DNA from: an uncultured Clostridia bacterium
GTDB lineage: Bacteria; Bacillota; Clostridia; Peptostreptococcales; Anaerovoracaceae
Length of the DNA: 64,000 nucleotides
Direction of reading: 5' to 3'
Assembly (NCBI GenBank): GCA_938046095.1
Contig: CALIXS010000018.1
Span: 51,943-115,942, forward strand
Shown here piece by piece: positions 33,040-42,300 of this stretch (its first letter is position 1; each line of letters begins with the position of its first letter). The translations under genes and the position numbers were made by a program. Under the pieces are notes generated by a model. The model did not search any database, was not told where the DNA came from, and saw only the letters and a list, made by a program, of their open reading frames with translations.

Positions 33040-34375
33040 ATGATATCCACATTGAGCGCCAGAGAAAAAAGAAATCTGATTTTATTCATCATAAGCTATA
33101 TACTCAATAATCTGGTTAGCGGAATTCTATATGATACTTATGTTAACTATCTGCAGGAGGTATCGCCGGATATTGCAGTATCCTTTTGGGCATTTTACGG
33201 ATATGCCACGTTTATAAGCGCCTTGATGCTGCTGATCGTGCCGAAAGCGGGATATAAAGTACCTCTCCTGTTTTGTGCGGTTGCCTGCTCCGCAGCTTTT
33301 TTTTTCGGCGGTTTATCTCAATACGCCCGGCGTGATTTATGTCGCGACATTACTTGCGCTGACAGGTGTACAGCTTCATTACATAATCCTGGCGCCCTTC
33401 GTCGCAGCTTACACTTCGCGGATAAAAAATAAAGACATCGACTGGTACACACGCGCATATTACATGGGATATGTAGGATATTTTCTGACGACATATCTCG
33501 GCGGTTTATTTACCGTAAAAATGTTCTCACTCCATGCCGGTTTATCGTATACCGCAGCCAAGGGAATGACCGCTTATATTGCAGACGTATCGCCCGCTCT
33601 GAAGGCAGCCTATATACAGGGAAATAAGGATGTTCTGCTCATTACCGGTGTGCTTTCGGCACTTTGTATACCGGCGATGCTTCTCATTCGTGAAGAAAAA
33701 GCCGACTACGCATCCGCCCGGCAGGAAAAGCGTAAAAGCCTTCGGGAAAGAGTTCATGATCTTGCGGCAGTACTTTTGTGCAAAGATGCTTTGCTGTATT
33801 TGCTGTACTGGGCAATCGTATCCTTTGCCATGGGCCTTTTTACATCATATTACACCGTATTCCTGAACCGGAACCTCCACATTGACAAGGCGACGTCATC
33901 TCTTTTAGTGTCAATATCTTATATGGCTATAGTTGTGTTCATGCTTTTCACTCCTATGGTTGTAAAAAAAATGGGACCCGTCGGAACGATCTGCGCCAGC
34001 ATGCTGTTGTCAATACCTTTTATGCTTCTTATTGCAAACGGCGATGCATTCGGCAGGGCAATGGTACCTGTCGTCGGGGTGGCATTGTTTATGCGTGCCG
34101 GGCTTGCAAATCTGAGCAGTCCGGCCGACAGCGCGTTATGCATGTACATCGCGCCCAAACCCCTGCGGCCGGCCTATACATCCATAGTAAACTTTCTGGC
34201 CGGAGCCGTTAGCATTATAAGCGGCAATTACACCGGACGTATTTTATTTCAAAATCAGGAGGGTTATCGAACGGCTTACTATATCGCTGCGGTGCTTTAT
34301 TTGGTCGCAGCACTGATCGTATTCTTCGGATTACGCAAGTATGACAGCGTTTCCAAAGGAAAGGGGCAGGAGTAG
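33040..34375 (+). pseudogene. MFS transporter interrupted by a frameshift at a T9 tract
   Basis: Two frames together make one MFS protein. The first, from ATG 33040, encodes about 88 residues (SYILNNLVSGILYDTYVNYL and two to three TM helices) up to the run of nine T at 33297-33305; beyond it that frame degenerates and stops at 33432. The second frame continues seamlessly with SAVYLNTPGVIYVATLLALTGVQLHYI and nine further helices, to 34375. Removing one T gives an unbroken 444-residue, 12-TM transporter. So the gene is a +1 mutant, a phase-variable gene, one read by slippage, or a sequence error. TTAGGAGAACAG precedes the start. It ends 2 bp before the M32-like gene. Substrate unknown; peptides are plausible from context. 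Confidence 0.8.
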
Positions 34376-34377
34376 CC

Positions 34378-35910
34378 ATGGCAGCAAAAAAAACGTCCGG
34401 GCAGGTTGCCGTTTATGAAACAAAGCTTAAACGTTTTCAGGATCTTGTTCGCAGAATCGAGTATTATCAATACACTCTCAAATCACTCGTTTACTGGGAT
34501 AAGATCACATATATGCCTCCTGACGGGATTGAATACCGTTCCAAAGTAATGGCATTTTTAGCTGATGAACAGTACAAGCTCCTCTCCGGAAAAGACTTCA
34601 GCGACTACGTCCGATATTTTCACGATAACAAAAGGAACAATAACATTACGGACTCCATGCTCCATCGCATAATGCGAAGCTCTGTTTACGTAAACAAAAT
34701 TCCCGAAGACGAATACAGATCATACACTGAACTTATCGCCGTATCTGAACAGGTGTGGGAAAAGGCCCGTCTTACAGCAAATTTCGCACTGTTTCAACCA
34801 TATCTCGAAAAAGTCGTTTCTACATTCCGCCGGTTTGCCTCATACTGGGGTTACGAAAAAAGCCCGTACGATGCATTGCTGGGCTACTACGAGGAGGGGC
34901 TTACCTGCGAAGCTCTGGACAGATCCGTGGATGATCTCAAGAGCTTTCTCATTTCGGCCACCCGGAAAATATGTACACGCAAGGCTCATACGAACATCAC
35001 TTTTCCTCCGGTTAAGATCGAGCACCGGCAGCAGGTGTGGAAAATGCTGCTTAGCGGGATCGGCTTTAATACCGATGCCGGACGGATCGATACAGGCAGT
35101 CATACGACGATTCTGGCAAATTCGCCATCGGATGTCCGCATTGTAAATTCTTACAATGAGCAGGATTTCAGCGCGGGATTGTTCAATACGCTGCATTCCG
35201 GCGGCAAAGGTATATATCAGCAGTCTATCGACAAGGGTCTGCTCGGAACATTTTTGGCAGAAGCACCCTCCTTTACTATGGAAGAGAGCATCGGCCGCCT
35301 GTACGAAAACATTATAGGCCGCAGCCGCGGATTCTGTGAGCGTTTCGGTCCGGAAATATTCAGCCTGGTGCCGGAACTGAAAGATCTTCTTTGCGAAGAT
35401 TTTTTTCACCACGTAAATCGCGTACATCGATCCCCACTGCGCACAGAGGCGGATGAATTGACATATCTTCTTCATATCATCATCCGCTATGAGCTGGAAC
35501 GGGCTTTAATCGAAGGCAATATAGAAGTTGCAGATATACCGCATCTCTGGAAGGAGAAATATCAGGCATATCTGAACGTCCGCCCCTCGAACGACGGGGA
35601 AGGTGTATTGCAGGATATTCACTGGGCAGCGGGGTATATGGGCTATTTCCCTACATACTTTGTGGCAAATCTGATGTCTGCCCAAATCGCATCCGCACTG
35701 AAAAAGGACTGCGGATCTCTCGATGACCTCGTAAGTCGCGGTGATTTTGCCGAAATAAACGGTTGGCTCCGCGAGCATATTTTTCAACACGGTGCGCGCT
35801 ATACCACGCGTGAGCTGTTAAAACGAGCTACCGGCGAAACCCTGAAATCCGATTATTATAAAGATTATCTACGGGAAAAATTTTCCGTGATATACGGCGT
35901 TCTGTTGTGA
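34378..35910 (+). CDS. M32 carboxypeptidase-like protein lacking the HEXXH zinc motif
   Basis: A 510-residue homologue of the carboxypeptidase Taq (M32) family by length, helical composition and the C-terminal signature DIHWAAGYMGYFPTYFVANLMSAQ (about 417-440). The zinc motif, normally HEAGH in a context like LHEAGHALYEQ, reads LHSGGKGIYQQ: only His273 remains, the catalytic Glu is Ser274 and the second His is Lys277. The later Glu ligand is kept (Glu303 in EESIGRLYEN), while the HPFT motif is replaced by SHTTI. Classical zinc peptidase activity is therefore not expected. It may be a binding or regulatory protein, or have a new activity. It lies between two MFS genes and before an Xaa-Pro peptidase, so a role with peptides is inferred. 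Confidence 0.85.
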   Translation: MAAKKTSGQVAVYETKLKRFQDLVRRIEYYQYTLKSLVYWDKITYMPPDGIEYRSKVMAFLADEQYKLLSGKDFSDYVRYFHDNKRNNNITDSMLHRIMRSSVYVNKIPEDEYRSYTELIAVSEQVWEKARLTANFALFQPYLEKVVSTFRRFASYWGYEKSPYDALLGYYEEGLTCEALDRSVDDLKSFLISATRKICTRKAHTNITFPPVKIEHRQQVWKMLLSGIGFNTDAGRIDTGSHTTILANSPSDVRIVNSYNEQDFSAGLFNTLHSGGKGIYQQSIDKGLLGTFLAEAPSFTMEESIGRLYENIIGRSRGFCERFGPEIFSLVPELKDLLCEDFFHHVNRVHRSPLRTEADELTYLLHIIIRYELERALIEGNIEVADIPHLWKEKYQAYLNVRPSNDGEGVLQDIHWAAGYMGYFPTYFVANLMSAQIASALKKDCGSLDDLVSRGDFAEINGWLREHIFQHGARYTTRELLKRATGETLKSDYYKDYLREKFSVIYGVLL

Positions 35911-35967
35911 TCCCTTCACTGCAGATTTCTGAAAAAGAACGACTATAATAAAAGAAAGGAAAAACTC

Positions 35968-37236
35968 ATGACAAAACTTCTGCAAAAGCTTGGCCTGGAT
36001 GAAAAAATGGCCAAAAATTTCTGGGCGATTATTATTGTCGCCTTTGGCGGGGCCATCATTTACGGACTGCCATATTTTCGCTTTGACTATTACGATGCAT
36101 ATTTGGAAGTTTATCATCTGACCGATCTGCAAATGGGTGTATTCGGAAGCATCCTCGGTGTATTCGGAATGATCTCCTACCTCTTGGGCGGGGTTGTCGC
36201 CGACCGTTTCTCTACCCGTACAATCCTGACAGTATCTCTTATCGGCACAGGCCTGGGAGGCTTTTTTCATCTGCTGCCCCTGAGTTATGGAGCATTGATC
36301 TGCCTCTATGCTTTTTGGGGTGTAAGCTCTCTGTTTGCATTTTGGCCCTGCTGCATCAAGGCGGTCCGCATTTTATCGGGGCACGGCGACCAGGGGAAGG
36401 CTTTCGGCTTTTTTGAGGGAGGCCGCGGCATAGGCGCGGCTCTAATGGCGTCCGGTGCGGTAATTGCTTTCAAAATCGGCGCCGGTAAAATCGAAAATCA
36501 GGTTACCGGCATGCGTGCAACCATAATCTTCTACTCGGTACTGACTCTTCTCATGGGTGTAATGGCGTGGTTAACCGTCAAAGATGAAAAGATGGAAAAA
36601 AGCGACCGCGTTACTTTCAAGGGGATAGGCGAATTACTGAGAATGCCGGCCGTCTGGATCATATCCATCGTGACCTTATGCAACTATGTATTCACCCTGT
36701 CCATATATTATTTTACTCCATACATGACCGAAATTCTGGGTGCCACCGTAACATTTGCCGCTGCTGTAGCCGCGTCCAAAAGGTGGTTCTCTCTCCTCGG
36801 TAATGTCGGCGGCGGTATAATTACCGATAAAGTAGGTACGGGTCGTATGCTGTTTATATCGTTTATTGCTATCGCTATAGGCGTTGCAGGCATGCTGCTT
36901 CTTCCGCAGTCAGCCTCAAGTATATGGCCGTTCACCATAATCTTCATCATCATTTATATTTTCTATAATGTAAATTACGCTATGACCTGGGCAATGATGG
37001 ATGAGGGCGCTATTCCCGAGCGTCTGTCAGGAAGTGCTGCCGGTCTGATCTCTACGATCGGTTATCTTCCTGAAATTTTCATATCTCTGATTGCAGGATC
37101 AACGCTTGAAAAGTATCCCGGCGTGACCGGATACCGTCGCTATTTCATTTTTGTAATAGTGATGATGATCATAGGTACTGTCTTTGTGGCCGTCTGGAGA
37201 ACTTATCTGAATAAAAAGGCGAAGAGCGCAAAATGA
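35968..37236 (+). CDS. MFS transporter (12 TM)
   Basis: A 422-residue transporter with 12 helices in two halves. Loop 2-3 carries GGVVADRFSTRTIL, the A-type MFS motif, repeated in the second half as GGGIITDKVGTGRML; the central loop (about 195-215) is charged. Helix 4 region LCLYAFWGVSSLFAFWPCCIKAVR resembles the organophosphate/oxalate-type MFS group. AAAGGAAA precedes the ATG. It overlaps the Xaa-Pro peptidase gene by 4 bp (ATGA), which ties transport to that enzyme; a proline-containing peptide is a reasonable but unproved substrate. Confidence 0.88.
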   Translation: MTKLLQKLGLDEKMAKNFWAIIIVAFGGAIIYGLPYFRFDYYDAYLEVYHLTDLQMGVFGSILGVFGMISYLLGGVVADRFSTRTILTVSLIGTGLGGFFHLLPLSYGALICLYAFWGVSSLFAFWPCCIKAVRILSGHGDQGKAFGFFEGGRGIGAALMASGAVIAFKIGAGKIENQVTGMRATIIFYSVLTLLMGVMAWLTVKDEKMEKSDRVTFKGIGELLRMPAVWIISIVTLCNYVFTLSIYYFTPYMTEILGATVTFAAAVAASKRWFSLLGNVGGGIITDKVGTGRMLFISFIAIAIGVAGMLLLPQSASSIWPFTIIFIIIYIFYNVNYAMTWAMMDEGAIPERLSGSAAGLISTIGYLPEIFISLIAGSTLEKYPGVTGYRRYFIFVIVMMIIGTVFVAVWRTYLNKKAKSAK

Positions 37237-39092
37237 AAAAGATAAATGATATAGAAACCATTTTTGAAAAGGTTTATGTGGAAACGCCTGTAGATACCGA
37301 CGGAGACGGTAAGGCTGATCTGATCGCCGCATATGTGCGCAGGCCGGCATTCACAATGTCGGGCGAACGAGTTCCCGCGGTGTTTGTAGCAAACCCGTAT
37401 ATGATGACATGTAATGAGGAATGGTATATACCGCATGATGTTAACAGAAACGTTAAAGTATATCCATCCCAGAACATAAGGGAAGAAGATGTCCGCTTCG
37501 ACTTTGATGCTCCGAACCGCAGCCCGGCAAAAAAAAGACGTAAAACCCTCGGCTTCGCCGAAACCGCTATTGTTCCCGATAATATCGAGTTCGAGTGTAT
37601 TTCCGATCTATATCCGCACCTGAATCAACTGGGATATGCCACGGTATTCAGCGGCGGCCTCGGCACACTCGGTTCTGAGGGATATACGCTTACCGGTTCA
37701 CGTGAAGAGGTCATGGCCTTTAAGGCTGTCATTGACTGGCTGAACGGACGCTGCCGGGCTTTTACGGACAAAACGGGTAATATTGAGATCCGCGCCTCAT
37801 GGTGTACAGGCAATGTAGCAATGTCGGCAAAATCCTATTTGGGCACCATGTGTATCGCCGTCGCCGCCACGGGGGTTGAAGGTCTTAAAACAATCATACC
37901 GGAAGCAGGTATATGCAACTGGTACAGTTATTACCGGTACGGCGGTCTGGTGTTGCCTGCCATGGACTGGCAGGGCGATGATCTGGATATTCTGGCCAAA
38001 TACTGTTTCAGCCGCGCAAAAGACGCCGACGATTATGCACGTATTAAAGACGGATATGCGCAGGCTCTTGCCGACCTTGAAGCGGGAGAAGATCGCGACT
38101 CCGGCAACTATAACCTTTTCTGGGATGAGCGAAATTACCTTAATCAGATCGGAAATTTCAAGGCGTCGGTTTTTATCATCCACGGGCTCAATGACTGGAA
38201 TGTAAAGACCAACCAGTGCATACCGCTATTCCGGGCGCTCGAAAAGCATGGTGTAGAACGCAAACTGCTGCTCCACCAGGGAGAACATATATATGTATAT
38301 AACCTCAAAAATGCCGGCGTACTGCCGATGATCGAAAGATGGCTCGATCACTACCTGCGCGGCGCGAACAACGGAATAGAAAAGGAACCGAAGGTTCTGG
38401 CAGAAAGCAATTCCGATCAGTCTTTATGGATGACGTCTGATACATGGCCTCCTGCGGGAACGTACTATGAGCAATTTCCCCTGTACGGTGTATCGACAAA
38501 TACAGCTGCCTTCACAGACAGTTTGACGTCCACGGTTTACGAACGCGAAAAGGATAATCAAAAAGACTGGCTGGATCAACTGATACTTTCCGATGACCCC
38601 GGCTATGAAAACAGGCTGAAATTCGTCTGGTCCCCGCATAAAAACGACAAGCCCCTACGTCTGGCGGGGACTGTAAAGGTCAGCTTCGATGCGGCCATAA
38701 ACCGCGAAACCGCCATATTCAGCGCTATGTTGGCTGATATTGGCGAAGAATGCCGTATCACGTCTGAACAGTTGATACAGGATGATGGCGATACATTTGT
38801 ATTCGGCACCGAATCGGAACCGTCACCATATAAAGTCATTACACGCGGATGGCTTAATGCTCAAAACCGCACGAGCCTTTGGAGCAAAGAATACATTGAA
38901 CCCGGGAAATTCTATCATTACGAGTTTGAAATGGTTCCAACCGATCATACGTTAGCCGTCGGTCATAGCATGGCGCTCATCCTATACGGTTCTGATGCGC
39001 AGGAAACGCTGCGTCCCGATATAGAAACAGGCGTAACGCTGCGTATGGACAGCATCAGAGTCATGATACCGTTTGTGCCGGAAAACGCATAA
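37233..39092 (+). CDS. Xaa-Pro dipeptidyl-peptidase (S15 family)
   Basis: A 619-residue alpha/beta-hydrolase of family S15, expected to remove Xaa-Pro dipeptides from peptide N-termini. The nucleophile is Ser201 (SAKSYLGTM, the PepX GKSYLG context), the acid Asp321 (HGLNDWNV) and the base His352 (HQGEHIYV). The C-terminal jelly-roll domain spans about 430-615 and ends RPDIETGVTLRMDSIRVMIPFV. There is no signal peptide, so it acts in the cytoplasm after import. It is shorter than lactococcal PepX (about 760) because it lacks the long N-terminal helical domain. Translation is coupled to the MFS gene by the ATGA overlap. Confidence 0.9.
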   Translation: MKKINDIETIFEKVYVETPVDTDGDGKADLIAAYVRRPAFTMSGERVPAVFVANPYMMTCNEEWYIPHDVNRNVKVYPSQNIREEDVRFDFDAPNRSPAKKRRKTLGFAETAIVPDNIEFECISDLYPHLNQLGYATVFSGGLGTLGSEGYTLTGSREEVMAFKAVIDWLNGRCRAFTDKTGNIEIRASWCTGNVAMSAKSYLGTMCIAVAATGVEGLKTIIPEAGICNWYSYYRYGGLVLPAMDWQGDDLDILAKYCFSRAKDADDYARIKDGYAQALADLEAGEDRDSGNYNLFWDERNYLNQIGNFKASVFIIHGLNDWNVKTNQCIPLFRALEKHGVERKLLLHQGEHIYVYNLKNAGVLPMIERWLDHYLRGANNGIEKEPKVLAESNSDQSLWMTSDTWPPAGTYYEQFPLYGVSTNTAAFTDSLTSTVYEREKDNQKDWLDQLILSDDPGYENRLKFVWSPHKNDKPLRLAGTVKVSFDAAINRETAIFSAMLADIGEECRITSEQLIQDDGDTFVFGTESEPSPYKVITRGWLNAQNRTSLWSKEYIEPGKFYHYEFEMVPTDHTLAVGHSMALILYGSDAQETLRPDIETGVTLRMDSIRVMIPFVPENA

Positions 39093-39125
39093 GCGGTCTG
39101 ACGACATATCATAATTTATTACAAA

Positions 39126-39203
39126 AAAATCCCCCTCCGGATTGAAACAGCCTCCAAAAGTTTGACTTTTAGAGGGCTGCTCATATCCCTGCCGGGGGAT
39201 TTT
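39126..39203. terminator. Large bidirectional terminator after the peptide island
   Basis: Outer arms AAAATCCCCC (39126-39135) and GGGGGATTTT (39194-39203) enclose an inner hairpin with CAGCC/GGCTG and AAAAG/CTTTT arms (39148-39179). It separates the island from the convergent gntR gene. Confidence 0.8.
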
Positions 39204-39226
39204 CTGTCTTAATGATATGTAGTATT

Positions 39227-39254
39227 AAGGTATCCGGTTAAAGGTATCCGGTTA
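39227..39254. repeat. 14-bp tandem duplication next to gntR
   Basis: AAGGTATCCGGTTA occurs twice without spacer (39227-39240, 39241-39254), immediately 3' of gntR. Probably a slippage duplication. Confidence 0.85.
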
Positions 39255-39262
39255 CCTGAAAA

Positions 39263-39928
39263 TCACCTGAACGCGTACCGGCCTTCTCTTATTACGAACT
39301 CCTTAAGTGTGGCTACGTGCTCGTTGGCGGTCTCTCTGGCTTTAGCTCCGTCTCCGCTTTCGAGGGCTGCGATTATACGCTGATGCTCACCCGGCATGTT
39401 CTTATAACGGTTGAAATTATCGTAGTAAATATATCTGAAACGCTTTACGAGCTCCTGAATACTCAGGACGAACGTTTCGAGCGTCCTGTTCCCGGCAACG
39501 GCTACGATAGCCTTATGAAAATCCTCGTCGAATGCGATGACCTTTTCGGTATCGCCCGCTTTTATGGCCTCGTCGTATTTACGAGTAAGCGCATCGAGCT
39601 TTTCTATTTCCTCCGCACTTATCTTTGCCGCCGCCATTTCGGCCGCGAGACCTTCGAGATCCTGCCTGACTGCAAGAACATCGATGATATCCTGCATTGA
39701 GATGATCGAGGAACGTGCTCCGCGACGCGGTTCTATCAACACAAGCCCCTCCTTTTCGAGCTTGTGGATAGCTTCGCGAACCGGCGTACGGCTTACACCG
39801 AGATCCTCCGAAAGCTGTATTTCCATCATGCGCTCCCCGGGCGGAATCTCTCCGGTCACTATTCGGCGCTTAAGCTCCTCATATACGATTTCTCTGAGCG
39901 GCTTGTGATTTTGCAAATCATACATCAT
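39263..39928 (-). CDS. GntR-family regulator (FadR/FCD subfamily)
   Basis: A 221-residue regulator: winged HTH at about 10-75 (LREIVYEELKRRIVTGEIPPGERM, SRTPVREAIHKLEKEGLVLI) and an all-helical FCD ligand domain from about 85 (IIDVLAVRQDLEGLAAEMAA, FDEDFHKAIVAVAGN, EHQRIIAALESGD, NEHVATL), whose Asp and His residues usually bind a metal and an organic acid. AGGAG lies 7 bases before the first of two ATGs. It follows ispE by 15 bp on the same strand, so it is the end of the tadA-Ig-ispE-gntR run; its target is not evident. Confidence 0.92.
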   Translation of the reverse strand: MMYDLQNHKPLREIVYEELKRRIVTGEIPPGERMMEIQLSEDLGVSRTPVREAIHKLEKEGLVLIEPRRGARSSIISMQDIIDVLAVRQDLEGLAAEMAAAKISAEEIEKLDALTRKYDEAIKAGDTEKVIAFDEDFHKAIVAVAGNRTLETFVLSIQELVKRFRYIYYDNFNRYKNMPGEHQRIIAALESGDGAKARETANEHVATLKEFVIREGRYAFR

Positions 39929-39943
39929 AAGATATCTCCTGTC

Positions 39944-40867
39944 CTACCTCATAGTTTTACACCAATACGCTTTATATCTCTTTTTCCGCAGCAGTGCGAA
40001 AGCGCTGCGTACCGTCCCTACATCAGCCGCAAGAGCGAACACGGTCGGTCCGCTTCCGCTCATCAGAACGGTCGATCCCGGCATTATCCTGCTCATCAGA
40101 GCCTTGAGCTCAGAAACGTCAGGATATTTTCTGAGCGTATAACATTCGAGAACATTTATCATCCCGGCGCGGACATCCTTGTCGCTATCCGAACGCATTG
40201 CGTTTGCAAGTCTTGAATTATCAGGTCTTGCCTTTATTGTACATCTGTCTATCCCTTTATATACCTCCGCCGTGGAAACCCCGCCCTTAGGCTTTGCGAT
40301 CACGACCCAAGCCCTGATCCCTCTGATAGGCGTAAGCTCCGTACCGATGCCGCGCGCGCGTGCACACGACGAAGCTGCCGGATCTTTTTTTATTCTGCGA
40401 GACAGCCTGTAGTTGCCCCTCGCCTGTGATATAAGACAAAACGGCACGTCCGAGCCGAGGCGTGCCGAAAGATTGCACATTTCGCCGAGGCTCACACCTG
40501 AGCCTGTCATAGTGTTTACGGCATGCATCACGGCCGCAGCATTGCTGCTCCCTCCTGCCAGTCCAGCGGCGACCGGAATCCGCTTGGTTATATCTATCGA
40601 GATATCGCGATCCTTCAGCCCGAGCTTATTGATCATCAGCTCCGCAGCCGCAAATGCGAGGTTGCGCCTGTCGACGGGCAGATACGGCCTGTTTGTTCTC
40701 ACGCGCACTGAACCTTTGCCGCTTGTCATCCTGACAGATACATCATCATGGAGACTTATGCTCTGCATTATCATATCAACCTCGTGCATACCGTTATCGC
40801 GAACGCCCGTAACGTCGATTGACAGGTTGATCTTGGCGTATGAACAGATCGTTATCTCATTATCCAT
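39944..40867 (-). CDS. ispE: 4-diphosphocytidyl-2-C-methyl-D-erythritol kinase
   Basis: A 307-residue GHMP kinase of the non-mevalonate isoprenoid pathway. The N-terminal ITICSYAKINLSIDVTGVR and the ATP loop IPVAAGLAGGSSNAAAVMHAVN (about 91-112) are diagnostic, and the third motif STVLMSGSGPTVFAL is at about 270-284. Length is in the usual 280-310 range. The ATG starts 2 bases after the stop of the Ig-like membrane protein gene, with no separate ribosome site, so translation is coupled. Confidence 0.94.
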   Translation of the reverse strand: MDNEITICSYAKINLSIDVTGVRDNGMHEVDMIMQSISLHDDVSVRMTSGKGSVRVRTNRPYLPVDRRNLAFAAAELMINKLGLKDRDISIDITKRIPVAAGLAGGSSNAAAVMHAVNTMTGSGVSLGEMCNLSARLGSDVPFCLISQARGNYRLSRRIKKDPAASSCARARGIGTELTPIRGIRAWVVIAKPKGGVSTAEVYKGIDRCTIKARPDNSRLANAMRSDSDKDVRAGMINVLECYTLRKYPDVSELKALMSRIMPGSTVLMSGSGPTVFALAADVGTVRSAFALLRKKRYKAYWCKTMR

Positions 40868-40869
40868 CT

Positions 40870-41742
40870 TTATTTTTTCTTGTTGTTCCTGGATCTTCTT
40901 CTGGCGAGACGCTCCTCTTCGGCTGCCCTCGCCTCGGCAGCAGCCTTCCGTCCCGTTATGTATCTGCCCCCGCCGGCGGCTATCGGCCTCGGACCCTTAA
41001 CCTTGTAATTTCCGTTATAGTTATCATTGTCCTCGTCATCGTAATCGTCATCATTTTCAGCCTCACGCCCGGCAGCTTTTTTCGCTTCCTTGGCTTTGCG
41101 CCTTTCTACCTGTTTTTCATGTTCGGCGATCACCTGATCAAGCGGCTTGCCGGTGCGCTTAGCCTCCCTGTACGGATTAAACGGCTCGTCTCTTTCCGCC
41201 GAGCCCGACTCCGCATCTTCCATTGCCTTCTTTCGGGCTTGACGCGTGCTGAGCAGAATCATCCCGCCCATCATCACTATCATGAGGCCGAAATATATGT
41301 AATTGCTCATCTTCTGATTGAGCGTCCTGAACGTTATGACCTTCTCACTGCCCAGAGTGTCACCCTCGTCGTCGCGGAAATCACCTGATATTCTGACGGT
41401 ATACTCTCTGTTTCCCTGTATCCTTATATTCTCCGTGTTTGCAGTGTCAAAGAGTACGAGCACCTGCGAGGGGTCCTCGTCATTGTAATACACTTTGATC
41501 GGAAGGCTGTTTCCGTCGGAATCGAGAAGCTCAAAGCATCCGTTGTTTGCCTCCTGCGTTTCCTTGCCGCTGACAGGATCGCTGAATTTCAGCTTAACGC
41601 TGACATTTTCGACAGACGTTCCCTTTTGTCCGTCCACCGGGTACTCCTCAACTATCTCAAGTCCCGTTTCGGCGAAGCATGTCGCCGTAAAAAGCGATAT
41701 AAGCAGCGCCGCAAGGCATATTCTGATGCCCGTTTTTTTCAT
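40870..41742 (-). CDS. Secreted/membrane Ig-like (Big_5) protein with charged tail
   Basis: A 290-residue protein with a signal peptide (IRICLAALLISLFTATCFAET, about 6-25), an Ig-like domain of about 110 residues (EEYPVDGQKGTSVENVSVKLKFSDPV to EKVITFRTL) of the Big_5 type, one TM helix (YIYFGLMIVMMGGMILLS, about 149-166) and a long cytoplasmic tail full of Lys, Arg, Glu and Asp with a run of Asp/Asn/Tyr. The tail ends SRRNNKKK-like and may bind nucleic acid or membrane. Function unknown. It overlaps tadA by 4 bp and precedes ispE. Confidence 0.7.
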   Translation of the reverse strand: MKKTGIRICLAALLISLFTATCFAETGLEIVEEYPVDGQKGTSVENVSVKLKFSDPVSGKETQEANNGCFELLDSDGNSLPIKVYYNDEDPSQVLVLFDTANTENIRIQGNREYTVRISGDFRDDEGDTLGSEKVITFRTLNQKMSNYIYFGLMIVMMGGMILLSTRQARKKAMEDAESGSAERDEPFNPYREAKRTGKPLDQVIAEHEKQVERRKAKEAKKAAGREAENDDDYDDEDNDNYNGNYKVKGPRPIAAGGGRYITGRKAAAEARAAEEERLARRRSRNNKKK

Positions 41743-42215
41743 ATCTGTTTGTCCTCCGATCGATATGTTCCCGCACGCCTCAATGTGCGAAAAAAATCCT
41801 TAACCATTGCCGAACACTCGTCGCTGTCGATCCCGCGCTCTACGAGGAGTCTATGATTGAGGCGTTCATCTTCGACTATGTTCATCAAAGAGCCGCAGGC
41901 TCCCGCCTTGGGATCCGGTGCCCCTATATAAAGCTTTTCTATCCTCGACCATACGAGCGCACCGGCACACATGCTGCACGGTTCGACAGTCACGTACATC
42001 TCGCAGTCCGGGAGCCTCCATCCGCCGAGCACCTTTGCTGCGGCGCGTATGGCGATCATCTCGGCGTGCGCGGTAGGATCCTTTGAAGTTTCCGTCAGAT
42101 TGTGTCCTCTGGCTATAATCTCGCCTGCCCTGACTATGACGGCCCCGATCGGCACCTCGCCGAGGTCGAATGCCTTCCCGGCTTCCGCCAAAGCTTCTTT
42201 CATATATTTGTTCAT
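41739..42215 (-). CDS. tadA: tRNA-specific adenosine deaminase
   Basis: A 158-residue deaminase converting A34 to inosine in tRNA-Arg. The zinc motif HAEMIAI (His and catalytic Glu) is followed by PCSMCAGALVWSRI with both Cys ligands; VPIGAVIV near the start is typical. TadA is normally 150-170 residues. The ATG at 42215 follows GGAG at 4 bases; the frame extends to 42254 without a ribosome site. Its end overlaps the Ig-like gene by 4 bp (ATGA). Confidence 0.95.
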   Translation of the reverse strand: MNKYMKEALAEAGKAFDLGEVPIGAVIVRAGEIIARGHNLTETSKDPTAHAEMIAIRAAAKVLGGWRLPDCEMYVTVEPCSMCAGALVWSRIEKLYIGAPDPKAGACGSLMNIVEDERLNHRLLVERGIDSDECSAMVKDFFRTLRRAGTYRSEDKQI

Positions 42216-42225
42216 ATACTCCAAA

Positions 42226-42254
42226 ATTTTACCACATATCGATATGCCGTTCAA
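42226..42254 (-). promoter_or_regulatory. tadA promoter with a 12-bp palindrome in its spacer
   Basis: On the minus strand TTGAAC (42254-42249), 17 bases, TAAAAT (42231-42226). The spacer contains the perfect palindrome CATATCGATATG (42235-42246). Confidence 0.65.
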
Positions 42255-42300
42255 GGTTCAACCTGCAGGCAGCATGCAAAACCCGAAAGTATGCAAAAGC

